From assembly GCA_001599915.1 (NCBI GenBank), contig BCIG01000013.1, positions 434,001 through 498,000 of the forward strand: DNA of 64,000 nucleotides. Reading direction: 5' to 3'. Origin of the DNA: Symbiotaphrina buchneri (lineage: Eukaryota; Ascomycota; Symbiotaphrinales; Symbiotaphrinaceae). A model generated the notes under the pieces. That model had not been told where the DNA came from. It saw only the letters and a program-made list of their open reading frames with translations, and made no database searches. This document shows positions 41,891 through 53,202 of the stretch, piece by piece. The position numbers and the translations under genes are program-made. Every line of letters starts with the position of its first letter. Position 1 is the stretch's first letter.

Positions 41891-44121
41891 TCACCTCCTC
41901 GAACCTTGGTCACTCATAAAAACATAACAGTCCTTCTGAGGTACCCTTAGGCGCCTTATCAGCCTGGGTTTGAGGTGGACCGGAGTTTACTGGGCTCTTA
42001 TCCATGCCAGCTTCCCTTTCCTCTTCGACAACAAAATCTCCTGCATGCAGATCGACTGATAAGCCGTGAACACTGAGGTTCTTCACCCCCTTGTGCTGAA
42101 TCTGGAAGGGCGGGACGTCGGACCTGCGGCCTATCCTGTACTAGGCCCAGTCTCATCTAGCGTAGGAGGCTATTCAACACCATAGCAAGCCCCCTCCCCC
42201 CCGTAGCCACTAGCCAGCCCACGGCCAGTCCATCTGTCTTCGTAGGCAAAGCTTCGATGCTTCCGAGGCAGCTCAGGACAGTACAGCAGTAAGGCACTGA
42301 AGGGGCTTTGCTTGATCGATAAGAGCTCTGTCAGAAAAAGAGCTGTCAGCACAATGATAATACTTATCCCAAGATAGAGGGCTTGTCATGTGAGTAGGAC
42401 CAGATTCGAATATGAAGCACAGATTTGTGACTCTGTTTTGCGTCCTAATACCTCCATAACCCTTCCTCTCCTCTTCAAAAACCCCTCCCAAGCCCGATGT
42501 GTCGGGACCCGCAGTCAGCGGCAGTAGAGACTGAACGCTCTTACAGGTCGCGGCGAGACATCACCAGGGGTACTTTTAGGGAGTGCTTGGATGACGGAGT
42601 AGAGGTCCGAAGTGGTTTCGGTTTGGAGATAGGCAAGTTGAGTTGTCCACAGTAATTCCAGCTTCTCGCTCGATTCACACCCGAATTGTGCGGTTTCCAT
42701 GAGGACTGCCGACGCTCTCCTTCCCCCAGTCGTCCTCTCGAATGGATATCTAGACATCAAGTGGAGACACTCCGTTGCCACTTGAGTATCCCTTCCTTGT
42801 CTTCAAGTGTACGAGGAGATACCAAGCGCAAGTAGCATAAGGAACTATTCCCGTGAATTCGAGAGCTTCCCTCTTTCACAGTAGCGCTAGGGGACTACAT
42901 CGTACGTGTGCCGGATCAACAACCCCAGTGCAGTGTGCACGGGTCTTCCGTAAGTGTCTGCCAATTAGCTTCGTACTCAAGGTTTGGTATGAGCTTGCTT
43001 CAAGCTTGAGTCGAGTAAGGTAGGGCCGACCAATGAGCGCATCATCCTGCAACACTCACAGGCTTCGTTCTGCAGTACCATCGTAGCCCAAGGTACTGTA
43101 TGGGTGTCGATGATCAGGGCGCCCCATTCGTGCGAAACCAAGTTACGAAGCATGAGTCGGAAGTGAGCAAGGGCCGGGTTATCCCGGTATCAGACGAACG
43201 GTGCGATTATTCCTTATTATTATCTGGGGTACCCATATTATCGTTGTAAATCGTACCTGATCTAAGGTACCTAGACTGTTGCCGAACTACTGCAGCCCGG
43301 CGGAGCGATGGCGCAAGAGCTTTGGTCGCTGTCTGCTTGGGTGCACTGGCCTTTTACGGCAGCGGAAGATGATCCCCAGGGGCTAGGGTAGCCTGTAAGA
43401 TATCTTATCTTAGGTAAGTTCCTGAACTGCAACACATCCTTTCTACAACTCGACAGTCACGATGTGTGGACTGCCTCATGTGAGGTAGAAGCGACTCGAG
43501 GGCTCCTGTCCTGACCTCCAGATCCAGAACAAGCAGTCAACATCACTTTACCCGGATCTAAGTTTGTGAAGCTTATGCGCACATGTCGCGCCTCACCTTG
43601 GCCGATGCTATTTAAGATTTGCTTTATCTTGACAATAGATAATTGCCTGCTTTGGAGCGAGCTGCCGGCGTCCAGGAACACCTCCAACGTGGGCACTTTC
43701 TCCCAAGCTGTACATAATTGTAGACAATTATTTCTGAGCCCCGTGGATCCAAGCGGCCCATCTCCGCCAGTAACCAGCGCTGCTGGGACAGGCGGGCGGG
43801 AGGTTATTTGAAGATAACCATCAACGTCATTGCTAGAGAGATGGTGTGCATGTCAGGGCTGGCAGCCTTCTACTGCCCTCGTGGCCGACACACCCGTCGA
43901 AGCTCTCCATCCTTTCCTGGCGAGAGAGAGGGTAGGGCAAGCGATGCCTAGCGACGGACTTGCGAACCGTTCAGGCTACCCTATAGGCAGTGGAGGAGTC
44001 TTTTGCAAGTATCGACGCGGGACGAATGCTCAGTCGTAGTTCCGTAGGCTGGAAATGACAGGAAACTCGCGTGCCGTCTCTGGCTACTGAAATTATACCG
44101 CCCACCTTGGGCAGCGCCCCT

Positions 44122-44845
44122 TCAGAAGTCCTGAATTCCCGTCTGTCCCTGAAGCTGGATCTTCGGCTTTTGCTCGTCGCGACTGTCGCGATCGCCCGCC
44201 TCGCCAGTCACCCATTGTGGCTCTTCCGCCTCGAACCACTTTTCTTCTTCCTCTCTCTCCTCGGTTTTTCTATCATCGAAATCCTCATTTAAATCGACTT
44301 GATCATAGTCAAAGTCATCGTCTTGGCCAGCAAGAAACCTTAGGCTCATTTCCTCTCGCCATCTCTTCTGACCCTCCTCTTTGCTCTCAGGGGCATCTTC
44401 CTTTTCCTCCGGGAATATTTCGCCGTTCGGACCTCTCTTATAGGTCATCGTAGCAGCAGAAGGATGAGCTAGTGCTTCCAGCTTGGCCTCCGAGCGGCGG
44501 ATGTCTGCCTCAAGAATCCCTGAATAGCCCTTGGCCCGTCCCTCTGCTTCACGCTCAGCGGGGGTCTGCCAGCGCCTAATGAGGCGGTCATATAGCAGGG
44601 GGTCTGTGTATATTAGCAATCTCGTCGGTCGGTCATGTACCCTCAACCCTGCTGACCTGCAAGCTCAGCGAGGAGGAGAAATACTCAGAGTGCGTGTCCA
44701 AATAATGCTTCCGTCTGTTCTTGACGCGGATGCGCTGAGCTCTGGTGTAATCCGACTGCGCATCTCCTGCAGGCTGCACAGACATGGGTACGTCGGCAGA
44801 GTCTTCCTCCGGAGCCATGGACGGGTGTCCTTGGAAGGAAGGCAT
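44122..44845 (-). CDS. CCDC97-like (DUF2052) coiled-coil protein
   Basis: Exon 2 runs 44603-44122; exon 1 starts at ATG 44845. CCDC97-family proteins associate with the SF3B/U2 snRNP in animals; the fungal role is not established. Exon 1 has QRIRVKNRRKHYLDTHSEYF, the family lead-in. Exon 2 has DPLLYDRLIRRWQTPAEREA, EGRAKGYSGILEADIRRSEA, then acidic segments ending in QTGIQDF. The splice is awkward. The usual-looking 53-nt intron (44604-44656, GTCAGC donor) breaks the reading frame by one base. An in-frame join needs a 37-nt intron (44604-44640, GTACAT donor), which is shorter than any other here. Either the donor is unusual or one base is missing at the junction. Total length is about 227-230 residues. 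Confidence 0.82.
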
Positions 44846-45374
44846 TGGTAACGACTATGTGGAGAGTGTCGGCAGGATAAGGTGATGGCTGATGTTGGCG
44901 ATGTGATACTGCAGCGAACGGCACAATCCCTGACCGCTTAGTCAGGACGCTCGTTGATGACGTTTGGTGATGCATGTGCTTGATTACGGGGTGCGAGTAC
45001 GAAAGTACCGTATTCTATCGTTGGACAAGGTGAGGTACCTAATTCCCCGAGCGATAGTTGAAGAATCGTCCATCCGGTCTAAGAAGGTACGGACCCGTCG
45101 ACAATTGTCCTCGACGGACTTCAGTCGGCTGGAATTATACAGCTCTGCGCGGCCTGGCACACTTTTCAGGTTGCGTACGGTACCTCGCCTTAGTGTTGGA
45201 CTTCCAAATAAGCTTAACATTAAGGTAGAGGGTTTTGGTGAGATCATCGCTTTGCCGGAGTGCAACAGACTAAGGGCCCTCGACTCCGCCTCCGCCCGGA
45301 CTATCCGATTGGCATCATCATTCCCCACAAAACGTCGCAGATCATCAAAATCGGTATTCGGACTTCAAATCAAC
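44846..45374. other. Divergent promoter of CCDC97-like and DUF4336 genes
   Basis: No coding segment is supported here. Motif words lie at 44994-45041 and 45177-45195. A plus-strand frame runs through much of it into the DUF4336 exon but has no ATG in a conserved context before 45375. Confidence 0.6.
44994..45041. repeat. Motif cluster sharing 14-16-mers with other promoters
   Basis: It carries CGAGTACGAAAGTACC, identical to 29432-29447, and AAGGTGAGGTACCT, identical to 15328-15341. This is the clearest link among three separate 5' flanks. Confidence 0.8.
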
Positions 45375-46277
45375 ATGGATCCTGGAGAAGCCAAGATGAA
45401 TGCCAAACTCATCCCTCCTGACCCATCCAAGGTCATGATCATCCGGCGTCTCAGCCCTAACATCGTGACATGCTCTGCTCCATTCTCTCGCTTCGGCTTG
45501 ATTAAAGTCGGAGGCCGCGGCACAATCGGTATGCATTCTTGAGGGTAATTGGCTGTAATATGACGCCGAGCCAGCCCTGATTATTGATCATCATTCCCAG
45601 TGCGCCTTCGCTCCGGGGCCCTCGCCGTCTTCTCCCCGATCGCCTTGACGCCGCAAGTGGAGAGCGTACTGCACGAGCTCGGCCACAATGTCCGCTACAT
45701 CACAGCTCTAGATGCCGAGCATCACATATTCTTAAGCCAATGGCACAAGGCTTTTCCGGAGGCCAAAGTGATAGGTCCCGAAGGACTGCCGGAGAAGAGA
45801 GCCAAACAGAAGAATGGTCATGTACCCTTCGCGCACGTCTTTACCGCAAAGAACAAGGAAGAAACCCGCATTGACGCCGAATTCGATGCCGAGTTTGATT
45901 ATGAATTTGTGGACGTCCACCCAAACAAGGAGCTCGTGTTCAATTACAAGCCCGAACGGACCCTGATCGAAGCAGATCTCATGTTCAATTTGCCGGCAAC
46001 TGAGCAATACTCGCGAGCTGGTGAATCAGCCACCTCAGGAATCTTCACGAAGCTTTTCGGCAGTCTACAGTCCACTAGAGGATCTGCGATGGGCCAGAGA
46101 CGTTTCCTTTGGTACGTCTTGAGCGCTAGTGATCGGCCGCGCTTCAATCAAAGCATCGGCCGGATCGCCAAATGGAATTTTGACAAGATCATCCCCTGTC
46201 ACGGAGATGTTATCGAGACAGGTGGTGGAGAGGTCTTTAAGAAAGTCTTTGCATGGCATTTACAAGGGCATAAGTAG
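45375..46277 (+). CDS. DUF4336 metallo-beta-lactamase-like protein
   Basis: Exons 45375-45528 and 45601-46277 give 276 residues; the intron is 72 nt (GTATGC..TTCCCAG). The protein belongs to a widespread family with a metallo-beta-lactamase-like fold and no assigned function. Recognisable segments are SKVMIIRRLSPNIVTCSAPF, RSGALAVFSPIALTPQVE, YITALDAEHHIFLSQWHKAF, PEAKVIGPEGLPEKRAKQ and the C-terminal FDKIIPCHGDVIETGGGEVF. The two histidine-containing segments (DAEHHIFL and PCHGD) are the likely metal ligands; the canonical HxHxDH is reduced to AEHH. There is no signal peptide, so it is probably cytosolic. Two ATGs (45375 and 45396) are close together; the first is chosen. Confidence 0.88.
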
Positions 46278-46654
46278 CCCATGTGCTGCACTTGATCGTC
46301 TTAGGTCAATAGTTTGAAGTCTCGACTATCACTCAGCTGGCAGACGCCCGCTCTTAGATTGTTCTATCAGTGCGCGTACGTATGGGCTGAAGCGATTGAC
46401 TCTGTAAATAGCCCTGCCCGATCTGTTGACGAAAGTTGCTTCCAAAGAACTTCGATACAACGCTAATAATGTCACCAAGACAACTAAAACGCCGCCAGAG
46501 CAGCCGCATGCTCGACAGGGGAGGCGGCGCACATCGGCAAGGGGCGACCTCGCCGCGCAACGCTCGATATGTGAAGCACAATGCTCGCGAAATGGGATGA
46601 CCGTAAATGCAGAAAAGAAAATCACAATAAGTCTCTTTCTGTGCGCCGGCGACC
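46278..46654. other. Convergent 3' flanks, nothing seen
   Basis: This lies between the ends of the DUF4336 gene and ROM2. It holds no coding content and no palindromic words. Confidence 0.65.
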
Positions 46655-49600
46655 TTATGGTGCACGACTCCAGAAGTCAAGGCTGGCTATGACATCCTCG
46701 CCAGATTCATCTTCATAAGCGTAAAGGATCTATTGAAACATTAGAGTTGTCCTGAATGCGTGTACGAGCAGACATTACCTCTCGAGTAGAAGAATGTAAC
46801 ATCCGGATGTTCTTCGATGTCAAGATATGCACCAATGCAGCCGACTCGACGTTCCGAATCTCAATAAAGCTTGGTTCGAATGCTAAGATGTATGGATACG
46901 ACAGAGCAAATGATTGCGGCTGGCCCTCCCACGTAATTTTCCACTCGGGCCTCGCTCGCCAACCATTGCGGTTCACAAAGAAGGAGAAGTCGGCGTAGTT
47001 GAGGAGGAACTCCCCATTTAACCTTTCAATGTGAATTGGCTTGATATTCTCCTTTTTAGCAACAAAGTCCAAAGACGTGTCCGCTTGATCGAGGAGAGAC
47101 TGTGTTTCCAGAGTTTCAAGGCTGACTACTTCGAAACCGCGAGCACATCCAACACATAGTTTTGACTTGAGGAAATGCACCGATGAAGACTCGGTGGGAA
47201 TGTAGAACTCCTAGACATGTGCATATCAGCATTTGAATTCCCACAGAGCTTATATTACCCTCACCTTGAAAGGCTTCAACGCATCCTGTCCACCTTGGAA
47301 CATCTTACTAAAAGCGGGCTTTTTCTTTCCCTTTGGCATTGAGTCCATGGGTTCAAAGACCTTGATCGTTGTCGACAAAGCTGATGATTTCACGCAACAA
47401 ACAAGATGTCGACCAAGGCATACACCAGCTTTGAAGAAGTTAGTGTGCCCTTGGATTTTCCTCGGTCTTTTAGTTAGTGGCGATTGGTTATCACCAGTCT
47501 CCAAAGCTTCCAAGGGATACGATTGTAAGGTCTTGTTAGAGAGCACCAGCAGGAGCTGGTACTCCTCAAGGACATCAATTTGCGTGACGTTGGCAGCGTC
47601 GAGGACACGCCTTGGTTTGACTGCAGCTTCTTTAGGTTTACGATCGGAAACGAAGATACCAGTATCCGTTCCGTACACCAATTTGCGCCCACCATCTAGG
47701 GCCACGGGTCAGTAACTATGGGGACGAAATCGTTCAATGGAGGCTCACCAATGGGAACGAGACAGTTGACCCTGTTGGACGGCGTAAAAAACTTGTCGCA
47801 GAGGATTGTTTTTGTGAAGAAGTTGCTCCGTTTCTTCAAAATCGTCTGCTGGGCTTCTATATGCTCCATCCACTTCCGCCGTTGCGCCTGCGTCGTCGCG
47901 TAGAGGGTTAGTTCATACCCGCCTTTTCCGAGGTGTTTGAATGTAATTGGAAATCCTTGTTTGGTAGCAGGGTCTGACTTAGTGTTTGTCCCAGGTATCA
48001 AGCTAGAGGATGGACGTTTCGCGATACCCATCTTCGGTATCACCTCGTCCATTTGTGTGATGACAAGCAGTTCAAGCGGAATCGGTTTTCGGTACACTTT
48101 CAGCTGCTCACGTTTGTTGATAACTTTCTGCCTTACTAAGAGCACTGCGTGGTCGAAGAGGTACGCATGTATGTCACCGCTGTCAGACGGGCCCTTTTTA
48201 AGAGCACCCTTGAACAGCAACTGCCTGCTCTCCTCCGTAAGTTTGAGGTCAACATACGGGATCTGGCCGAAGTTAAGCTCCTGATTTAGTTTCATCAAAT
48301 TGAAATGGTTTTCTGCTTTTCCAGACTCTTCGTTAACTCGTGATAAAAAGTTTCGGATCATGCCAATAGCCTTTGGGATGTCCTCTTTATCTGGATTGTC
48401 GTCGGACGTATACTTCAGCACATTTTCGAGGAGCAGCGGATATCTGGCTAGTCGAGTCGTCGGCTTGGTAAGATATCCATTGAGTTCCAACTTGCGCGAT
48501 TCCTTCAACCGCTCCGTTTCCTCCACGAACCTGGAAAAGCCGGGATTTGAAGCCCTTTCTTTCTCAAACTCATATTTGCCGTAAAGCTGATTGGCGCCGT
48601 ATGTAATGAACGGATCAAAGCGCGGCACGAAGTCTAAGAAAATATCGCCAACGTTTCGGACCACTGGATTCTGTTGCTGCCTTCTTGTCAATGCCTCAGC
48701 GAGTCTCGAGTTTACTGCTAGGACTTCTAAGCAGTTCGAAAAGACTGTACGGATGAACTTTTCTCGGCGATGTTCAGGGATTGGTGAGGGGTTGGCCGGA
48801 TTTATCGAACGGAGAGGCCGCATCCAAAAGTCCCTCAGATACTCCAAGTCCTTGACAAAATCTCGCTCAGTATACATAATCTCACAGATAACTTCTTGCC
48901 GTTTCCGTTCCCTTTCGCTGACGCTCTCCGCTACTTCCTTCGGGACAGTGTTAATCCAGAGCTTCTGCTCGTCATCCTCATCGCCGTGGAGACTCGACCG
49001 GGATTCGGCTCGCTTCAGACCAGGCTGAGGCTTTAGATTTAGGCGGGCTTGTTGTTCAAGCCTCCGCGGGCACGCTATGGAATAGCATAGCCGGTCGCGA
49101 GTGCAGGTTGGGGAATAACACTCAGTTAGGAGAGTGAAGACACCATTGACTTCGGAGGAATCCTCCATGAGCGTCTCCCGGAATTGATATATCTCGTTAG
49201 GAGAGTCCCGGAGGCGATGGTCATAAGTGACATCATGAAAGAACTTTTGCGCATCAAGTGCCCTTCCCAAAAGTAAAGCCAAGTTGCGATCATTCGTCTT
49301 GATGATATAGGCTATCAGGTCCACAGCCTCGGAGCCGGTGAATGCACTCTTGTAGGTTAGGCCATTCTTGTTCCTCTCGCCCAATTGAAGCCTTTCACGG
49401 AAAGTGTCCGCCACTCTTGATAGCAAAGCTACGTAAACCAACGGGGCGCGGCGCTGAGCAGTTACAACAGCATTTTGGTTTGGCTGGCCAGGCGAGCTCT
49501 GAACTGATGGACGGTGTTGTAAGGAATTCGACCTTTCAGAAGGGGAGACAACCGTCGATGCCATAGACATACTTCGAGAATTCAACGTCGTACTCTGACT

Positions 49601-50407
49601 TGGAGATCTCGCCGCCATCCGGTTGTTGTGAGTCCCATTCGCAGAAAATTGGTCCGCAGCCGCAGTCTGGTGGATCGGAGCTGCTTCTGGCCCGGACTCT
49701 CGCCTCCGATTGGGAATAATACGGCCACTCATCGTTTGATTATGATCGCGATCGACAGAATACGACGTCATAGACATGGCGCGCTCGTCGTGTCGCTCAG
49801 GAACTACCCGACCCTGCGCAGTCGTCCGTGAGACCACAGACTGATATGGCTGCTGACGAAAGGTGCTGGCTGGCGATTGATAGTAGCCATTAGGCTGAGG
49901 GGGGAATGATGGCCCGTTCTGCATCGTCGCCATGGATCGCGATCTATAAGGATCTGAATTGAGCGCTGGGTTTTTGGGATAGTAGCGGTTTTGGGGTAGC
50001 CTGTTGTACTGCGGATTCGGCGGTTTCCGAGGATCCACACGCTGAGGTTGCGGGTACGGCCTACGATCGGGATGCAATGGCTGCGGAAGAAATTGAGGTT
50101 GTGGTTGTGGTTGGGACTGAACCATCGGTGGCTGCCCTTGACGGAAATTGGTCACCATGTGTGGAGTCGTCGGTGGCGGTCTGGACACCGCTTGCCGATG
50201 CATTACTGGGGCCGACATTTGCGCGGGCATTGTCCGGGTCCGATCCGGCGGAGGCTGTACTGACTGGGCGGTCATAGTTTGAGACCTGCCAGGAGGAGGG
50301 GCTGCACCAAAAATGTTTGAAAAGGCCGCATCTCTCTGGTAAGACGACGGGTGGCCGTAGGGCTCCGGCCTGTAATTCCGGCTTTGCTGTGTGCTGTAAT
50401 CCGCCAT
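46655..50407 (-). CDS. ROM2: Rho1 guanine nucleotide exchange factor, Rom2 type
   Basis: Five exons (50407-47749, 47695-47265, 47210-46779, 46729-46655; the first holds most of the protein) give 1198 residues; introns are 49-54 nt. Rom2 activates Rho1 in the cell wall integrity pathway at growth sites. Residues 1-315 are disordered, Pro/Gln/Ser-rich. A DEP domain (about 320-415) includes FTGSEAVDLIAYIIKTNDRN and ALDAQKFFHDVTYDHRLRD. The DH (RhoGEF) domain (about 505-700) has EIMYTERDFVKDLEYLRDFW and the CR3-type LNGYLTKPTTRLARYPLLLE. PH follows (about 730-860; LFKGALKKGPSDSGDIHAYL). The C-terminal CNH domain (about 885-1190) has KLVYGTDTGIFVSDRKP and SFFVNRNGWRARPEWKITWE. Four coding segments are joined by three introns; codons before 50407 in frame lack ATG. 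Confidence 0.95.
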
Positions 50408-51426
50408 TTCAACAGCCCGACCAGAATTGCCTTCGGTTACACTTGAGGTGTCCTCCAAACAGCAATATCCTCGAACTCAGAAATGCTCCTGTCAGGTTAG
50501 ACCGACACGAGCGCCGGCCGACGTCTTGAGCACAGGGCGGCACGTCCCCTGGGCGGAAATCCGTAGGTGCGGATGGTGGGGAATTCCAGGCAGCGCGCGT
50601 ACGGTGGAGGACAACGAAGATACCGAAGAGAGGGGCTGGTGTCAAAGGTCGGCCTTTTGATAGAAGCGAAGGGGGTCTGATGCTCGTGGATAATGCAGAC
50701 CAGGCGATGGATAGATGGATAGCTCGCGAGACCCGCGCCTGTCGGGGTCTTCAGTCACGGGCTAGACGCACTTGCGGAAAACATCTGCGAATGTGTCACA
50801 AGAGAGCGACAGGATATCTCACAGATCTCGCGACAGGCCAGTAACTAGTGGAGGTGGCCAAGGAAGGGGATCTGGAAGGGTCAGGAACAGGAGGTGGCCG
50901 TGTCGCGACGCCTAAAATCCGTTCGCCTACGAATGAAGTACCTACCACCGTACGGTACCAGCACTCGCACTCCTCTTCGCTCGTCTAAAGGTATCGGAGT
51001 AAGGTATTTGGACTAACCTAGAAGGTAGCAGATGCCACTTCAAATCACGTGCTCAGGCAGAGAGCCACATAGCCTATCTAAGGTACACAGTTTCAGGAAT
51101 CTATCCGTGATGCGGACAAATACGAAGCTCAGTGCGTGTGACATTTCTTTACTGACTGACCACTGCGCAGTACTGCTAGAAGTTGTGGTTGGAGAGTTTC
51201 GTATTTCCTGCTGCGAAGGGCGGATGATCACGTGCAGGAACATACCCAGCGGTCCTGCCAAGACCGCCAACCACCTACGGAGTACTTCGTCCCCCGCACG
51301 AGTACTCAGGTAACGAACGCATCCTCGTCGTTGCCGTGTGCTCTCCAGATACATTAAAGAGTCAGAACCGCGGCCAAAACAGCAGACTCGTCGTCATCTT
51401 CGATTTACAGATTTCGCTCCGAAGCC
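50408..51426. other. Divergent promoter of ROM2 and V-ATPase subunit c
   Basis: No coding segment was recognised in this kilobase. Motif words lie at 50938-50960 and 51078-51086, TACGGAGTAC at 51276-51285, and two CACGTG sites are listed separately. Confidence 0.65.
51046..51234 (+). promoter_or_regulatory. Two ATCACGTGC E-box sites
   Basis: CACGTG occurs at 51046-51051 and 51229-51234, both inside the nine-base context ATCACGTGC, 376 and 193 bp upstream of the V-ATPase c start. CACGTG is bound by fungal bHLH factors such as Cbf1 or Pho4 types. Function is inferred. Confidence 0.5.
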
Positions 51427-52259
51427 ATGGCGGACACCGAGCTTGCTCCCAAATTTGCGCCTTTCTTTGGCATGGTAAGCACCTTGCTTGATTGATCACT
51501 TTCGGGTTGCTAAGTTGCAATGGATCGTAGGCTGGAATTGCCTTCGCTGTAAGTCCTATCTCATGTCTTGCTCAGTCGACTACTAACGATGTTTGTATAT
51601 AGATGATATTTGGCTGTAAGGAGACCTCATCACCCGTGCCCCGTTGCCCCTGGCGTGACTGACGCGATCGTCTGTGCAAAGGTGTGGGAGCTGCATACGG
51701 TACAGCCAAATCAGGCATTGGCATAGCTGGAGTAGGGACATTCAGGCCTGATCTAATAATGAAGTCCCTGATTCCTGTGGTCATGTCGGGGATTATCGCG
51801 GTCTATTCTCTGGTTATAGCAGTGTTGATCGCTGGAGACATGGGTCCGCCCCCAGGACAGAGCTATAGCCTCTTCAAGTATGCCTTTCTTTCCTCCTTGC
51901 GCCGGGGGTTTGCTGTGATATGCTGACGTGGAGGCTTCTCAGCGGTTTCATGCATCTAGCCTGTGGACTATCTGTTGGCTTGACTGGCCTTGCAGCAGGT
52001 TACGCTATTGGCATTGTCGGAGATTCAGTAAGAAAGCTTCACCAATACTACCGTGATATGGGCTGACATTGGTGAAGGGCGTGCGATCTTATATGCTGCA
52101 GTCGAGAATTTTCGTGGGAATGGTGTTAATATTGATCTTTGGGGAAGTGTTGGGTCTCTACGGGTCAGACTGTTCTGTCAATGTTGCCGAGTTCTTCACT
52201 GATTCCTTCACTCCAGTCTTATCGTGGCTCTTATTCTCAACACCAAGAGCCGAGGCTAG
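51427..52259 (+). CDS. VMA3: V-type ATPase proteolipid subunit c
   Basis: Seven exons (51427-51474, 51531-51548, 51603-51615, 51682-51877, 51943-52027, 52078-52163, 52217-52259) give 162 residues, the usual length. Subunit c forms the proton-carrying rotor ring of the vacuolar ATPase. Four membrane helices are evident: [60 protein letters not shown] and [20 protein letters not shown]. The proton-binding glutamate is in [10 protein letters not shown] of helix 4. [16 protein letters not shown] after helix 1 is nearly invariant. Two exons are only 18 and 13 nt, encoding AGIAFA and MIFG plus one base; all phases agree. The final exon ends ILNTKSRG, which matches the family. Confidence 0.97.
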
Positions 52260-53202
52260 AAGGTCTCCTGAAGAACTGGATGTTCTCTGGAGACCTTGGA
52301 TGACCCCGCCGGAGTGCGACATGGGATGGGGTCGTACTGCGTCATCATGGTCTTCCTTTAAGATGTGGTGGCCTTGCCGAGAAGATCTTGAAAGCTCTTC
52401 ATGCGTCAAACATGCTCTGGGTCGGCTTTCATGCCGTATGTATTTGCATCTGAAATGGATTGAATCATATAGGCACCGGCCCTTTGCTGCACGATGGGAG
52501 GAGGCAAGTATTGCATAGATTACCTTGAGGTACCTCTTATCATAGCTACATGATTAGACAGGCCGAATTCGTAGTAAAGGACATGGTTAGGTCCCCCTTT
52601 TCAATTCGCTTCCGCCTGTCCTTAGCTGCTATGCTCTCCGATGCAGGAAGTAGTCATGTTGCTTCTTCCAAGGTTGAGGCAAGTCGATTGACCTGAGCTT
52701 CTAGGAGAAATGGGGTTAGCGTGCAGTGCCGTGCCGTATTGGATTTCCAAATGTCCACGGGCCATAATGGGGCCCCCACCAACGTCATCTGCCCTCCGTC
52801 ATGCCAAGCCCCCTTCCCTTTCCCTTCCCCTTCACACCCCCATGCCCTGACTAGAGCCCTACGTGAGCTCAACCCTGCGAGTCCAGGTCCAAGAGAGACT
52901 GGAACACCAACCGTCCGTAGAGGACCCCCGGACGTGTGTCGGCCGCTGAACAACAACTCTTAGACCAGAGTTTTCTCGAGCACTGTAGGTTCCAACCTTC
53001 AGTTGCAAGAGAACAGCATCCTTGGCTAGAACGAAGCAGCCCGAGCCCGGATCTGCTTAATCCGGTCGCTGTCGAACTCTTCTTCCTGTGCTGCACTTTA
53101 CTCACCGTGAGGTCATTATTGCTGCCCGCCTCCGGAGCCATCTCATTGAATACTGCGCTTCCCTCTAAATCCTAAACTTAGAGATGATCCTTGGGTGCGT
53201 CT
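52260..53202. other. Intergenic, PKA promoter
   Basis: No coding segment was recognised. TTACCTTGAGGTACCTC lies at 52520-52536. A pyrimidine-rich stretch at about 52790-52845 may mark the kinase transcription start. Confidence 0.65.

Larger units (their letters stand above)
40210..44121. other. 3.9 kb gene-free stretch upstream of WHI3
   Basis: This is the longest gap in the window. Pyrimidine-rich minus-strand sequence at 41030-41140 is a plausible WHI3 transcription start, giving a leader of about 0.85 kb. Motif clusters lie at 41091-41138, 41846-41890, 43263-43273 and 43398-43417; a CT repeat at 41246-41265; TACGGAGTA words at 41417 and 41445. Minus-strand frames at 42781-42515 and 43696-43457 read like protein in places but start without ATG and match nothing I know. 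Confidence 0.55.

Noticed and set aside
42515-42781. 88-codon minus-strand frame that looks protein-like
   Set aside because: The first codon is GTG, no conserved motif is visible, and no flanking exon with compatible phase was found.
43457-43696. 79-codon minus-strand frame that looks protein-like
   Set aside because: The first codon is GTG, upstream sequence in the same frame stops soon, and there is no family resemblance. It could be a gene remnant but is unsupported.
48591-49028. 145-codon plus-strand frame inside ROM2
   Set aside because: It is antisense to the conserved DH domain of ROM2, so it is a shadow frame.
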